Notes: a model not told the origin generated them from the letters alone. DNA of 64,000 nucleotides from Actinomycetes bacterium (GCA_023431405.1 JAEYVZ010000004.1:1-64000), one strand, 5' to 3'; numbered from the stretch's first letter, positions 25,783 through 35,164 are shown. A program made the numbers and translations.

Positions 25783-26349
25783 GTGGCTGTTCTCCCGATA
25801 CGCATCATGGGCGATCCCGTCCTGCACGCCCCCGCCGCCCCGGTGGGAGAGATCACCGATGAGGTGCGCCAGCTCGTCGCCGACATGTTCGAGACGATGG
25901 ACGCCGCGCCCGGCGTCGGTCTTGCCGCCCCCCAGGTGGGGGTCGCGCTGCGCATCTACACCTACTCGTACGAGGACGATGAAGGTGCGCCCTGGCGCGG
26001 GGCGATCATCGATCCCGAGCTGTGGATGCAGCCGCTCGAGCCCGGTGCACCCGACCCCGACGAGGAGTCCGAAGGGTGCCTGTCGTTTCCTGGTGAGCGC
26101 TTTCCCCTCCGGCGCTCGGACCGGGTCGTCGTGACGGGCACAGATCTCGAGGGCCGTCCCGTACGCATCGAGGTCGACGGGTGGCGGGCGCGAATCATGC
26201 AGCACGAATTCGACCACCTCAACGGCATCCTGTACATCGACCGTCTCGACGACTCCGACTGGAAAACCGTGCAGAAGCTCGCGCGCAAGCGCGGGTGGGG
26301 CCGTCCCGGACAGTCGTGGACGCCCGGAGTGGACCACCTCGACGCCTGA
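25783..26349 (+). CDS. def: Peptide deformylase
   Basis: Metalloenzyme that removes the N-formyl group from nascent proteins. 188 residues. All three family motifs are present: GVGLAAPQ near residue 45, EGCLSFP near 104 (metal-binding Cys), and HEFDHLNG near 145 (metal-binding His residues and catalytic Glu). The GTG at 25783 gives a product starting MAVLPIRIMGDPVL, as in relatives. Confidence 0.96.
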   Translation: MAVLPIRIMGDPVLHAPAAPVGEITDEVRQLVADMFETMDAAPGVGLAAPQVGVALRIYTYSYEDDEGAPWRGAIIDPELWMQPLEPGAPDPDEESEGCLSFPGERFPLRRSDRVVVTGTDLEGRPVRIEVDGWRARIMQHEFDHLNGILYIDRLDDSDWKTVQKLARKRGWGRPGQSWTPGVDHLDA

Positions 26350-26429
26350 TCCCTCCTGCTGGCCGCGGTCTTCCGATAGCGCGTGGCCGCGTGCGATGTC
26401 AACGCGGCGCGTCACGCCCGCTCGGCCGT

Positions 26430-26435
26430 TAGCGT
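26430..26435 (+). promoter_or_regulatory. -10 element TAGCGT for the EEP gene (leaderless spacing)
   Basis: TAGCGT lies 6 nt before the ATG at 26442. There is no ribosome binding site between them. Confidence 0.4.
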
Positions 26436-26441
26436 CGAAGC

Positions 26442-27320
26442 ATGGATGGCGAGAGCGCACGGCCAGGTAGAGCGGCGAACGCCGACGGCGACCGGGTGCG
26501 CGTGGGACGGGTCGAGTCGCCGTCGCTGCACGTCATGACCCTCAACGTGCGCCGACCCGTGCCATGGGCTGTCGCGGGGGCTGACCGCTGGAGCCGGCGA
26601 CGTCTCGCTCTCAGCCGGATCATCGCCACGGAGCGGCCGAGCGTGCTGGCGGCCCAGGAAGTCACCCCGCCGGCGGATGCCGTCATTCGTGCTGCCCTCG
26701 GACCGGCTTATGTGCGCATCGGCCACGGGCGGGGGCGCGGCGGTGCCGGCGAGGCGAACCCCCTGTACGTCGACGGCTCGCGCCTCACCGTGATCGCGCA
26801 CGATCAGTTCGCGCTGTCTCCCACCCCGTCGGTCGCGGGATCGCGCGGGTGGGGCGCTGTGCTCCCCCGCACGGCGGTTGTCGCGAACCTCCACGACCGG
26901 CCGACGGGCGTCGAGTTCACCGCGATCGGAACTCACCTCGATCATCTGAGTGCGACGTCTCGGCGCCGCAGTGCGGAGCTCCTCCGCGACGCTGCGCTGC
27001 GCCCGAGCGGCCCGGCAGTGGTGATGGGCGATCTCAACGAGGGCCCCGATGCGCCGGCGTTGAGAGCTCTCGTGCGTGGCGGAGCGCTCCGCGACGCGTG
27101 GCAGCTTGCTGACGAGCGCGGCTCTCCCGAGTGGGGCAGCCGTCCCGGCTACCGGTCGCCGTCCACGTCGACGCCGCGCATCGATCACATCCTGGTGACC
27201 GCGGGGATCGAGGTCGAGCGCATAGTGATCAGCGACCGCCGCCCGGCCGGATGGTGGGCCTCAGACCACCTGCCCGTCCACGGTGTGCTCGTGCTCACGG
27301 AAGGGAACACCGAGGAATGA
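26442..27320 (+). CDS. Endonuclease/exonuclease/phosphatase-family protein
   Basis: A 292-residue cytosolic protein with the DNase I-like phosphoesterase fold. Metal and catalytic residues are recognisable: Asn in MTLNVRRP, Glu in AAQEVTPP, His in GTHLDHLSATS, Asp and Asn in VMGDLNEGPDAP, Asp in PRIDHILV, and Asp-His in WASDHLPV. There is no signal peptide, so it probably acts inside the cell; the substrate (DNA, phospholipid or sugar phosphate) cannot be inferred. Its stop overlaps the next start (ATGA), implying coupled translation with the membrane protein downstream. Confidence 0.88.
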   Translation: MDGESARPGRAANADGDRVRVGRVESPSLHVMTLNVRRPVPWAVAGADRWSRRRLALSRIIATERPSVLAAQEVTPPADAVIRAALGPAYVRIGHGRGRGGAGEANPLYVDGSRLTVIAHDQFALSPTPSVAGSRGWGAVLPRTAVVANLHDRPTGVEFTAIGTHLDHLSATSRRRSAELLRDAALRPSGPAVVMGDLNEGPDAPALRALVRGGALRDAWQLADERGSPEWGSRPGYRSPSTSTPRIDHILVTAGIEVERIVISDRRPAGWWASDHLPVHGVLVLTEGNTEE

Positions 27321-27883
27321 TCGAGAACTTCCTGCGCCCCCCGCGCACCGCCGGCCTCATCGCGGCCGACATCGTGCGCGCATTGACGGTGGTGAGCCTC
27401 GCCGTGACGGCGATCGGGTGGGATCCGATGTATGCCGGTGTCCTCGCGCTCGCGTTGGCGGGCGTGGTCGCCCCTCGGTTCCTCGGGCTCCGGGGCAGCG
27501 TCGACGCGGTCGTGGGAATCATCGTCCTCACGACAGCCTGGAGCGGCGTGCTCGACCTCTACCGCAGGATCTCGTGGTGGGACCTCCTCATTCACTTCCT
27601 GTGCACCGGCGTTCTTGCGCTGCTGATGTATGTCGCCCTGTGCAGGGTCGCCGTCGTACCGCCCCCGCGCAGCGCGCCGGCGTGGCCGGTGATGGTCCTC
27701 ACGACCGCATTCGGGCTGTCGCTCAGCGCGGTCTGGGAGATCGTCGAAGCGATCGCCCACACCTACATCAGCGGGGAGATCTACGTCGGGTATCTCGACA
27801 CGATCGGTGATATGGCGGCAGGCGGTGTCGGCGCTATTGTTGCCGCCATTCTGCTGAGCCGGGTCCGAGTGCTGGAGACGTGA
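27317..27883 (+). CDS. Small multipass membrane protein, unknown function
   Basis: 188 residues with five or six hydrophobic segments (e.g. VVSLAVTAIGW, YAGVLALALAGVVAP, AVVGIIVLTTAWSGVLDLY, FLCTGVLALLMYVAL). Conserved-looking polar positions occur within the membrane: ISWWDLLIHF, SAVWEIVEAIAHTY and YLDTIGDMAAGGVGA. The W-E-x3-D/E and DT-x-D-x3-G pattern resembles YjdF/DUF2238-type proteins. The ATG overlaps the preceding stop by 4 nt and is preceded by CGAGGA. Confidence 0.75.
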   Translation: MIENFLRPPRTAGLIAADIVRALTVVSLAVTAIGWDPMYAGVLALALAGVVAPRFLGLRGSVDAVVGIIVLTTAWSGVLDLYRRISWWDLLIHFLCTGVLALLMYVALCRVAVVPPPRSAPAWPVMVLTTAFGLSLSAVWEIVEAIAHTYISGEIYVGYLDTIGDMAAGGVGAIVAAILLSRVRVLET

Positions 27884-27946
27884 CCGATCGGCTGGGAGTT
27901 CGCCTGGCTCACGGCGAAGTCGAGTCGTTTGCACCAGCATGGAGGC

Positions 27947-28822
27947 ATGACCACAGACCATGTCGTCGAGGTAAGAGGCCTGCGCAAGCGGTACCGGGAT
28001 TTCGAGGCGGTGCGCGGTGTCGACTTCGACATCCATCGGGGCGAGACTTTCGCTCTCCTGGGGCCGAATGGTGCAGGCAAGTCGACGATCATCGAGATCC
28101 TCGAGGGCTACCGCGACCGCACCGCCGGGGACGTCCGCGTGCTCGGAACCGACCCGCGTCATGCGTCTCTCGACTGGAAGGCGCGTCTGGGCATCGTCTT
28201 GCAGTCCACCGGAGAGAGTGGGAGCGCCACGGTGCGGGAACAGCTTCGCCACTTCGCGAGGTTCTATCCGCGCCACCGCGACATCGAGGAGGTGATCGCG
28301 GCCGTCGGACTCGAGGATAAGGCGGGAACGCGGATCTCTCGACTCTCGGGCGGCCAGAAGCGACGTGTCGACGTCGCACTCGGCATCATCGGGCGTCCCG
28401 AGCTCCTGTTCCTCGATGAGCCGACGACCGGCTTCGACCCGGAGGCTCGACGCCACTTCTGGCAGCTCATCAGAACCCTTCGCGATGAGGGGACGACTAT
28501 TCTCCTCACGACCCACTACCTCGACGAGGCTCAGCAGCTCTCCGATCGCGGTGGCATCATCTCGCGCGGCGAGCTCGTCGCACTGGGCGCGATCGACGAA
28601 CTGGGCGGCGCGGAGGCGAGGACTCCCGTCGTGCGGTGGACGGAGAACGGCAAGCGCCGGGAGGAGCGCACCGACTCGCCGGGGGCGGTGGTCGCCCGTC
28701 TCATGGCATCCGGCGAGCCGGAGCGTCTGGAAGTGATCCGCCCGAGCCTCGAAGACATCTACCTCGACCTCGTCGGCGGCGAGGACGCCGTGTCCGCGCG
28801 CAACGAGGCGGTGGACGCGTGA
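27947..28822 (+). CDS. ABC transporter ATP-binding protein (ABC-2/DrrA type)
   Basis: A 291-residue ATPase that powers the permease encoded next. Walker A is GPNGAGKST near residue 41, the signature LSGGQKRR is near 136, Walker B is LLFLDEPTTGFDP, and the switch His is in TTHYLDEA. Residues beyond 215 form the extra C-terminal domain seen in DrrA-like drug or lipid exporters. I chose the ATG at 27947; a TTG 18 nt upstream is possible. The stop overlaps the permease GTG (GTGA). Confidence 0.92.
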   Translation: MTTDHVVEVRGLRKRYRDFEAVRGVDFDIHRGETFALLGPNGAGKSTIIEILEGYRDRTAGDVRVLGTDPRHASLDWKARLGIVLQSTGESGSATVREQLRHFARFYPRHRDIEEVIAAVGLEDKAGTRISRLSGGQKRRVDVALGIIGRPELLFLDEPTTGFDPEARRHFWQLIRTLRDEGTTILLTTHYLDEAQQLSDRGGIISRGELVALGAIDELGGAEARTPVVRWTENGKRREERTDSPGAVVARLMASGEPERLEVIRPSLEDIYLDLVGGEDAVSARNEAVDA

Positions 28823-29673
28823 CCGTCGTCGAAACCCGTGATCGCGTCATCGGCCGGTTCGGAGTGGTGCGCACCCTTCGCCTGGGGCTCTGGCGCATCG
28901 GATACGAGGTGCGTGCCTACTTCCGTCAGGGCGACACGGTGTTCTTCACCTTTCTGTTCCCGCTGCTGATGCTCACCATCTTCTCCGTCGCGTTCAGCGA
29001 CTCCGACTTCGGCACCGCCCCTGACGGTGACCCGCTCAGTGCTGCGCAGTACTATCTGCCGGCGATGCTCGCCGCAGGCGCCCTCCTTTCCGGGCTGCAG
29101 AACATGGCCGTCGACATCGCTATGGAGCGCAGCGACGGCACACTGAAGCGGCTGGCCGGAACCCCGCTGTCACCCGTCAGCTACTTCATCGGGAAGATCG
29201 GCCAGGTGCTCGTGACCGCCATCCTCCAGGCGGCCCTGTTGATCGCGGCTGCCGCGTGGGTCTTCGACGTGCCGCTCCCCGATGACGCGGCGTCGTGGGT
29301 GACCTTCATCTGGGTCTTCCTGCTCGGCGTGACGACCTGCGCGATCCTCGGCATCGGGCTCTCGTCGCTGCCTCGATCGGGCAAGAGCGCCACTGGCGTG
29401 GTGATCCCCATCGTCCTGGTGCTGCAGTTCATCTCGGGCGTCTACATCCAGTTCTCCATGCTTCCCGATTGGCTGCAGAACATCGCGAACGTGTTCCCGC
29501 TCGCGTGGCTCGCGCATGGGATGCGAGCCGCCTTCCTTCCCGAGAGCTTCGCGACGCTGGAGGCCGGCGAAGACTGGAACCTGACGGGTGTGCTCGTGGT
29601 CTGCGGCATCTGGCTGGTCGTCGGGCTCGTCCTCACGCGACTGACCTTCCGGTGGATCAAGAAGGATCGGTGA
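28819..29673 (+). CDS. ABC-2 type transporter permease
   Basis: 284 residues with six hydrophobic segments: VFFTFLFPLLMLTIFSVAF, the QYYLPAMLAAGALLSGLQN loop-helix, AILQAALLIAAAAWVF, a TFIWVFLLGVTTCAILGIG helix, VVIPIVLVLQFISGVYIQF, and a last helix near the C-terminus (VLVVCGIWLVVGLVL). The R-S-D-G-T-L-K-R-L motif between helices 2 and 3 is the coupling segment typical of ABC-2 exporters. It is translationally coupled to the ATPase upstream, and the pair forms a complete exporter of unknown substrate. Confidence 0.92.
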   Translation: MTVVETRDRVIGRFGVVRTLRLGLWRIGYEVRAYFRQGDTVFFTFLFPLLMLTIFSVAFSDSDFGTAPDGDPLSAAQYYLPAMLAAGALLSGLQNMAVDIAMERSDGTLKRLAGTPLSPVSYFIGKIGQVLVTAILQAALLIAAAAWVFDVPLPDDAASWVTFIWVFLLGVTTCAILGIGLSSLPRSGKSATGVVIPIVLVLQFISGVYIQFSMLPDWLQNIANVFPLAWLAHGMRAAFLPESFATLEAGEDWNLTGVLVVCGIWLVVGLVLTRLTFRWIKKDR

Positions 29674-29698
29674 GCGCCATGTCGGGCGCCGGCCACAC

Positions 29699-29732
29699 AA
29701 GAAACGCCCCTGAGGTCTCAGGGGCGTTTCTT
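29699..29732 (+). terminator. Intrinsic terminator after the ABC-2 exporter
   Basis: AAGAAACGCCCCTGAG and CTCAGGGGCGTTTCTT form a near-perfect 16-bp hairpin with a 2-nt centre and T-rich flank. The symmetric A/T flanks let it also stop leftward transcripts from tRNA-Asn. Confidence 0.9.
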
Positions 29733-29738
29733 CTTCGG

Positions 29739-29811
29739 CTCCCCGGCTTGGACTCGAACCAAGAACCTATCGGTTAACAGCCGATTGCTCTGCCAATTGA
29801 GCTACCGAGGA
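29739..29811 (-). tRNA. tRNA-Asn (GTT)
   Basis: A 73-nt cloverleaf on the minus strand: acceptor TCCTCGG with CCGGGGA (two G-T pairs), D arm AGCTCAATTGG, anticodon loop CTGTTAA with GTT, T arm TTGGTTCGAGTCCAA, discriminator G. CCA is not fully encoded. Confidence 0.97.
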
Positions 29812-29873
29812 TCAGCCCGCTTCTCAGCGGGCAACCCCACTATCGTAGCAAAGCCGAAGGGGTGCTCGTGACA

Positions 29874-30644
29874 TCACGACACGCCTCGAGATGCTCCGTC
29901 GGGGGTCCACAGGAGATCGTCGACCTCCGGTCCGTAAGCGACGGGGTGACCGCTTCGCAGGACGAGGGCACCCGCGCGCAGCTCGCGAACGGCGTCGACC
30001 TCATTGGTCACGATGAGCAGCGACATACCGTGCTCCGCTTGGCGCCGCTGCAAGGCGCGACGTGCGGCCTGTCGCACTTCGACGTCCAGGTTGGCGTACG
30101 GCTCGTCGCCGACGAAGACGCGCGGATCGAGCACGAGCGCACGGGCGAGCGCCACCCGCTGCCGCATCCCGGCGCTGAGTTCGTAGGGGTACTTCGTGGC
30201 GCTGCCGAGGGCGAGCTCGAGTTCGTCGAGCAGAGAGGCGACCCTCACAGCGAGGGCGCGCGCATTGACGCGGTGATCGCGCGAGGTGATGGGCTCCGAA
30301 ATGATCTCCGACACCGTGAGACGCGGAGGCAAGGAGGCCCCTGCGCCCTGAGCAAGGAAACCCGTGACATAGCGGCGCACGCGAAGAGTGCGGCCGCCTT
30401 TGCGTACCGGCAGTCCGTCGACCCACGCCTCTCCTCCCACGACCGAGAGCGAGTCGTCGTCGGCGCCGGCAAGGATCCCGGCGAGACTTGACTTCCCCGA
30501 CCCGGTCGGTCCCATCACCGCCAGCGCGGCGCCCCGAGGGAGATCGATCGTGACCCCTTCGACCACGCGTCCGACATCACTGCCGCGAGCGATCGACAGG
30601 TCTCGTGCGCGGATGCCTGCGTCGTCGGAGCTTCGGCGGACCAT
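29874..30644 (-). CDS. Orphan ABC transporter ATPase (Opp/Dpp-like)
   Basis: 256 residues. Walker A is GPTGSGKSS, the Q-loop lies in GFLAQGAGASLPP, the signature is LSAGMRQRVALARAL (LSGGQ replaced by LSAGM), Walker B is VFVGDEPYANLDV, and the residue at the H-loop position is Asn (IVTNEVDAV), where His is usual. No permease or binding protein is adjacent. The ATG at 30644 (MVRRSSDDAG) is chosen because the longer frame upstream overlaps dnaG. The gene starts 32 nt after the dnaG stop. The missing switch His and altered signature suggest weak or unusual ATPase cycling. Confidence 0.85.
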   Translation of the reverse strand: MVRRSSDDAGIRARDLSIARGSDVGRVVEGVTIDLPRGAALAVMGPTGSGKSSLAGILAGADDDSLSVVGGEAWVDGLPVRKGGRTLRVRRYVTGFLAQGAGASLPPRLTVSEIISEPITSRDHRVNARALAVRVASLLDELELALGSATKYPYELSAGMRQRVALARALVLDPRVFVGDEPYANLDVEVRQAARRALQRRQAEHGMSLLIVTNEVDAVRELRAGALVLRSGHPVAYGPEVDDLLWTPDGASRGVS

Positions 30645-30676
30645 TCCCCCATCCTGCCGGGTACGCCCGGCGGATG

Positions 30677-32593
30677 CTACTGAACTTCGGCCAGCGCGCG
30701 GCGCTGGAGGTCGAGCTCTCGCAGCGCCACCCGAACGCCGCGCCCCTCCTCGGAGTCGGGCGCGACCCTCTGGATCGCTCCCAGGAGTTCCCGCTTCTGC
30801 GCGTCGACGGCGCGGATGCGCAGTCGACGGCACAGCGCGAAAGCGGATGCGGCGGCCTCGGCCTCCGTGAGCGCAGGGAAAGCGCCGGTGAGAAGTTCCA
30901 CCGCGAGAGAGCGGTACGGCTCGCGGACGGACTCCGCGGCCGAGGCGGCCCAGCCCACGCGGGTGCGGTCGGGATGCGAGAGGAGCGACTGGCGGACGGC
31001 GTCAAGGGCGGCATGGTGCATGGGCAGAGCGAGTGCCGCATCCACCTCGGCCGGGTCGATCACGTGCCCGTACTGAAGGATCCCCATGAGCGCGTCGCGT
31101 TCGAGGATGACATCCGCGGTGCGGGGCAACGAGGCGATCGTGACACGAAGAGTCACCGGCTCCTGTGCGGGGGTGCCGTGGCCTAGACCACCGCCTTCGT
31201 CGAATGCCCGTTCCCGGCCACCGCGTTCGCGCGTACCGTCGCGGCTGCCGTCACGAGAATCGGGCTGGTGCGACCGAGACGCGCGGGCGGCGCGCTCCAC
31301 GGCGGGGGTGACCTCGCCGAGGTCCATCCCGAGCTTGCGGGCCAGCACGCGGGTGTACCCCGGGCGCAGGGCCTGATCGCGGATGTCGGCGACGATCGGA
31401 GCGGCGGCGCGGAGCGCACCCACCCGCCCCTCCACCGTCGACAGGTCGTAGCCGGCGAGACGCTGATCGATCACGAACTCGAACATCGGCGACTTCGTCT
31501 CGACGAGCGTGCGCACGGCGTTGTCTCCCCGTGACAGGCGGAGATCGCACGGGTCGAGGCCGTCGGGCGCCACGGCCACATACGTCTGGGCCGCGAACCG
31601 TTTCTCGTCCCCGAAGGCGCGGAGCGCAGCCTTCTGGCCCGCGGCATCCGGGTCGAAGGTGAAGATCACCTCACCCGAACTGGAATCGTCGCCCATGACG
31701 CGCCGGAGCACGCTGATGTGGTCGGAGCCGAACGCCGTCCCGCACGTCGCGATCGCCGTCGTCACGCCCGCGAGGTGGCACGCCATGACGTCGGTGTACC
31801 CCTCCACCACCACGACACGGTGGTCGCGCGTGATCGATTTCTTGGCGAGATCGAGACCGTACAGCACCTGGGTCTTCTTGTAGATCGGAGTCTCAGGGGT
31901 GTTGAGGTACTTCGGGCCTTGATCGTCGTCGAACAGGCGTCGCGCGCCGAAGCCGATGGTCTGCCCCGTGATGTCGCGGATCGGCCAGACGACGCGCCCC
32001 CGGAAACGGTCGTACGGACCGCGTTGCCCTGGCGACAGAAGACCCGCCGCGACCATCTCGTCGTCGGTGAACCCCTGTGCACGAAGCGCGTCGCGCAGTC
32101 CGTTCCAGCCTTTGGGGGCGTAGCCGATGCCGAAGTGCGCGGCGGCGCCCGCGTCGAACCCCCGCTCCCCGAGGAACCGCCGGCCCGCCTCCGCCTCGGC
32201 GCTCGCGAGCTGGCCGCGGAACCATTCGGCTGCGGCGGTGTTCGCCGCATACAGGCGCGTGCGGCCGCTGGTCTCCGGTGCCGCGCCGCCGTCCTCGTAG
32301 TGAAGCTGGTATCCGATGCGGGCGGCGAGCTTCTCGACCGCCTCAGTGAACGTCAGGTGGTCGATGGCGCGAAGGAACGAATAGACGTCACCCGACTCGC
32401 CACAGCCGAAGCAGTGGTAGTAGCCCACCTGTGGGCGGACGTTGAAGCTCGGACTCTTCTCGTCGTGGAAGGGGCACAGACCCTTCAGGGAACCCACCCC
32501 GCCCGATTTCAGTGCGACGCGCTCCCCGATGATGTCGGCGATATTGGTGCGAGCCTTCACCTCGTCGACGTCGGCCTGCCGGATCCTCGCCAT
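30677..32593 (-). CDS. dnaG: DNA primase
   Basis: Synthesises RNA primers for replication. 638 residues. The N-terminal zinc finger is CPFHDEKSPSF with YYHCFGCGESGD (CHC2 type). The TOPRIM catalytic region includes VVVEGYTDVMACH (catalytic Glu) and FTFDPDAAGQKAA (DxD). The C-terminal third is the variable DnaB-interaction domain. The ATG at 32593 overlaps the dgt stop (TGATG), so translation is coupled; a GTG one codon earlier is possible. Confidence 0.96.
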   Translation of the reverse strand: MARIRQADVDEVKARTNIADIIGERVALKSGGVGSLKGLCPFHDEKSPSFNVRPQVGYYHCFGCGESGDVYSFLRAIDHLTFTEAVEKLAARIGYQLHYEDGGAAPETSGRTRLYAANTAAAEWFRGQLASAEAEAGRRFLGERGFDAGAAAHFGIGYAPKGWNGLRDALRAQGFTDDEMVAAGLLSPGQRGPYDRFRGRVVWPIRDITGQTIGFGARRLFDDDQGPKYLNTPETPIYKKTQVLYGLDLAKKSITRDHRVVVVEGYTDVMACHLAGVTTAIATCGTAFGSDHISVLRRVMGDDSSSGEVIFTFDPDAAGQKAALRAFGDEKRFAAQTYVAVAPDGLDPCDLRLSRGDNAVRTLVETKSPMFEFVIDQRLAGYDLSTVEGRVGALRAAAPIVADIRDQALRPGYTRVLARKLGMDLGEVTPAVERAARASRSHQPDSRDGSRDGTRERGGRERAFDEGGGLGHGTPAQEPVTLRVTIASLPRTADVILERDALMGILQYGHVIDPAEVDAALALPMHHAALDAVRQSLLSHPDRTRVGWAASAAESVREPYRSLAVELLTGAFPALTEAEAAASAFALCRRLRIRAVDAQKRELLGAIQRVAPDSEEGRGVRVALRELDLQRRALAEVQ

Positions 32594-33978
32594 CACAGAC
32601 CTTCGATCGGCTCGGGCAGAGCGAACGCGTTCGACACGGTGGCCCGCCCGTCAGATGACCACAGGCCCAGCTCGCGGAGATCGACGGGGCCGATGAGGCG
32701 CGCATGCCATTCGATGGCGAAGCGATCGGTGAGGGTCGCGACCTGGTCGACGATGACGCGCCGACGCGCCGCATCCGACTCTGCCCGGGAGAACTCCTCC
32801 GCGTGGAGCACATCCAAGTGCTCCGGACGCTCCCAGAGGGCGGTGGCGAGTCGCTTCAGGACGCGGCGCTGCTCCTTGTAGAGGCCTTTGCGACCTTCGA
32901 TGGAGACGACGAACGCGCCGAGCACCCCCTTGAGCACGGCCATCTCGGCCTCGATCACGCGCGGCACGATCACACGCCCACGGTAGCGGGTGAGCACCGG
33001 CGAATCGAAGTGCTCGCGGGTGGCTGACGTCGCCGCCCGCGCGAACCGCCCGATGAGGTCGGAGGTGAGGTTCTTCAGCTGGGCCGCGGCCGCGCGCGAG
33101 CCGTCGTACGAGGTGAGCCACTCGGGAAGGCGCGTCAGCCGGTAGAGCGCGTCGGCGAGCTCATCGCGCGTGTAGCCGTACCCCACCCATTGCTGGATGG
33201 CGGTGAGCAGCGCCTCCCGTTCGCGAGGGTCTGCCAACCGGCGCGGATCCAGGTACCCGTTGAGGATCGCGTCCTCGAGATCGTGAACGGAGTAGGCGAT
33301 GTCGTCGGAGAGATCCATCACCTCGGCCTCGATGCACCGCACCCGACCGGGCGCGTCCGCCCGCAGCCAGTGGAAGACCGCTTCGTCCTCAGGGTAGACG
33401 CCGAACTTCTGACGGCCCCCCGGGTCGGGCACGGCGTGGGCTGCCGTCCACGGGTACTTGCACGACGCGTCGAGGCTCGCGCGGGTGAGGTTCAGTCCGA
33501 AGCTCTCCCCATCGGCGCCCATCACCTTCGGCTCGAGTCGGCTGAGGATTCGCAGCGTCTGTGCGTTGCCCTCGAACCCGCCGATGTCCTCGGCCCATTC
33601 GTTCAGTGCCCGCTCTCCGTTGTGCCCGAACGGCGGATGACCGATGTCGTGGCTGAGGCACGCGGTATCGACGACGTCGGGAGACAGCTCCAGCGCGATC
33701 GCCAGCTCCCGGCCGACCTGCGCGACTTCGAGGGAGTGCGTCAGCCGGTTGCGGGCGAAGTCGCCGGGACTGGCGGGACTGAGCACCTGCGTCTTGGAGG
33801 CAAGGCGCCGCAGTGCCGCCGAGTGCAGCACGCGCGCCCGATCGCGCGCGAAGCTGTCTCGCTGAGACCGATGCGTCTCGGGGTGAAAGCGCTCGGCATC
33901 GTGGTCGGTGTAGCCGGCGGGACGGCCGGGGCCGATGCCGACGCTCGTGCCCGTCCCGGTGCCCTGAGCGTCGTGCAT
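32593..33978 (-). CDS. dgt: Deoxyguanosinetriphosphate triphosphohydrolase-like protein
   Basis: HD-domain enzyme that hydrolyses dNTPs to nucleosides and triphosphate, affecting dNTP pools. 461 residues from the ATG at 33978. The HD motif residues are in RLTHSLEVAQVGRE and CLSHDIGHPPFGHNGE, with the later Asp in IEAEVMDLSDDIAYSVHD. The start 7 nt after the dus stop is preferred over upstream in-frame codons lying inside dus. The order dus-dgt-dnaG is conserved in actinobacteria. Confidence 0.93.
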   Translation of the reverse strand: MHDAQGTGTGTSVGIGPGRPAGYTDHDAERFHPETHRSQRDSFARDRARVLHSAALRRLASKTQVLSPASPGDFARNRLTHSLEVAQVGRELAIALELSPDVVDTACLSHDIGHPPFGHNGERALNEWAEDIGGFEGNAQTLRILSRLEPKVMGADGESFGLNLTRASLDASCKYPWTAAHAVPDPGGRQKFGVYPEDEAVFHWLRADAPGRVRCIEAEVMDLSDDIAYSVHDLEDAILNGYLDPRRLADPREREALLTAIQQWVGYGYTRDELADALYRLTRLPEWLTSYDGSRAAAAQLKNLTSDLIGRFARAATSATREHFDSPVLTRYRGRVIVPRVIEAEMAVLKGVLGAFVVSIEGRKGLYKEQRRVLKRLATALWERPEHLDVLHAEEFSRAESDAARRRVIVDQVATLTDRFAIEWHARLIGPVDLRELGLWSSDGRATVSNAFALPEPIEGL

Positions 33979-33985
33979 CTGCGCG

Positions 33986-35164
33986 TCAGCCGCCACTGTG
34001 GTCGAGCTCCGCGTCAGCGATGGCGGTGGTCTCCGCGGCGTCGAGGTCACGCGACTCGAGCCAGCGATCCGGCAGCGCCGGTCGCTTCGGTGTACCGGCG
34101 CGCCCCCGCTGTCCCTCCGCCGCCGCTCCCGGGTAGGGGGCGTCGAGGTCGAGGGTGGCCAGGATGTCGTCGATCTCGGCGAGACTCGACGCCGTCGCGA
34201 GAGCGGCGCGGGTCTCGCCGCCCACGGGGTACCCCTTGAAGTACCACGCGACGTGCTTGCGGATGTCGCGGCATCCGCGTCCCTCGTCTTCGAAGAACTC
34301 GACCAGCAGCTCTGCGTGACGGCGGAACGCGCGGGCGACGAAACCGAGCGTCGCGTCGACAGGGGCGGCCGCCGAGGCTCCCGGACCTCCCAGGGCGCGG
34401 GCGAGATCTCCGAACAGCCACGGACGTCCGAGGCACCCGCGACCGACGACGACGCCGTCGCATCCGGTCTCCGCCATCATGCGCTGTGCGTCGGAGGCGC
34501 TCCAGATGTCGCCGTTCCCGAGAACCGGCACGCTCGTGACCGCCTGCTTCAGTGTGGCGATGGCCTCCCAGTCGGCGTTGCCGGAGTAGAACTCGGAAGC
34601 GGTGCGCGCGTGCAGGGCGACGGCGGCGACACCGGCGTCTTCGGCGATGCGGCCCGCGTCGAGGTAGGTGAGGTGGTCGGCGTCGATGCCTTTGCGCATC
34701 TTCACCGTGAGCGGGATGTCGCCGGCGGCTCGGGCGGCCCGCGTGACGATGTCGCGGAACAGCCCGAGCTTCCATGGCAGGGCCGCTCCCCCGCCCTTGC
34801 GGGTGACTTTGGGAACCGGGCACCCGAAGTTGAGGTCGATGTGGTCTGCCCGGTCCTCCTCGACGAGGAGGCGCACCGCGGCCTCCGTGGTGGCGGGGTC
34901 TACGCCGTAGAGCTGAATGGAGCGAGGTTTCTCGGACTCGTGATGGGTGATCAGGCGCATCGTCGTCGCGTTTCGCTCGACCAGCGCACGGGTCGTGATC
35001 ATCTCACTCACGTACAGGCCCGCCCCGTACTCGCGGCACAGGCGCCGGAAGGCCGTGTTGGTGATGCCCGCCATGGGCGCGAGCACGACGGGAGCATCCA
35101 GCGTGATCGGACCGATCGAGAGGCTGCGCGGCGGTGCCGACGAGGGAGCAAGGGTGGAGGACAT
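33986..35164 (-). CDS. dus: tRNA-dihydrouridine synthase
   Basis: FMN enzyme that reduces uridines in the tRNA D-loop. 392 residues. The flavin-binding segment VVLAPMAGITNTAFRRL is near residue 30, the catalytic Cys lies in NFGCPVPKVTRKGGG, and the phosphate-binding stretches LHARTASEFYSG and NGDIWSASDA follow. The ATG at 35164 gives MSSTLAPS; another in-frame ATG at 35173 is equally spaced from the upstream GGGAG. It is divergent from gpx and heads the dus-dgt-dnaG operon. Confidence 0.94.
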   Translation of the reverse strand: MSSTLAPSSAPPRSLSIGPITLDAPVVLAPMAGITNTAFRRLCREYGAGLYVSEMITTRALVERNATTMRLITHHESEKPRSIQLYGVDPATTEAAVRLLVEEDRADHIDLNFGCPVPKVTRKGGGAALPWKLGLFRDIVTRAARAAGDIPLTVKMRKGIDADHLTYLDAGRIAEDAGVAAVALHARTASEFYSGNADWEAIATLKQAVTSVPVLGNGDIWSASDAQRMMAETGCDGVVVGRGCLGRPWLFGDLARALGGPGASAAAPVDATLGFVARAFRRHAELLVEFFEDEGRGCRDIRKHVAWYFKGYPVGGETRAALATASSLAEIDDILATLDLDAPYPGAAAEGQRGRAGTPKRPALPDRWLESRDLDAAETTAIADAELDHSGG

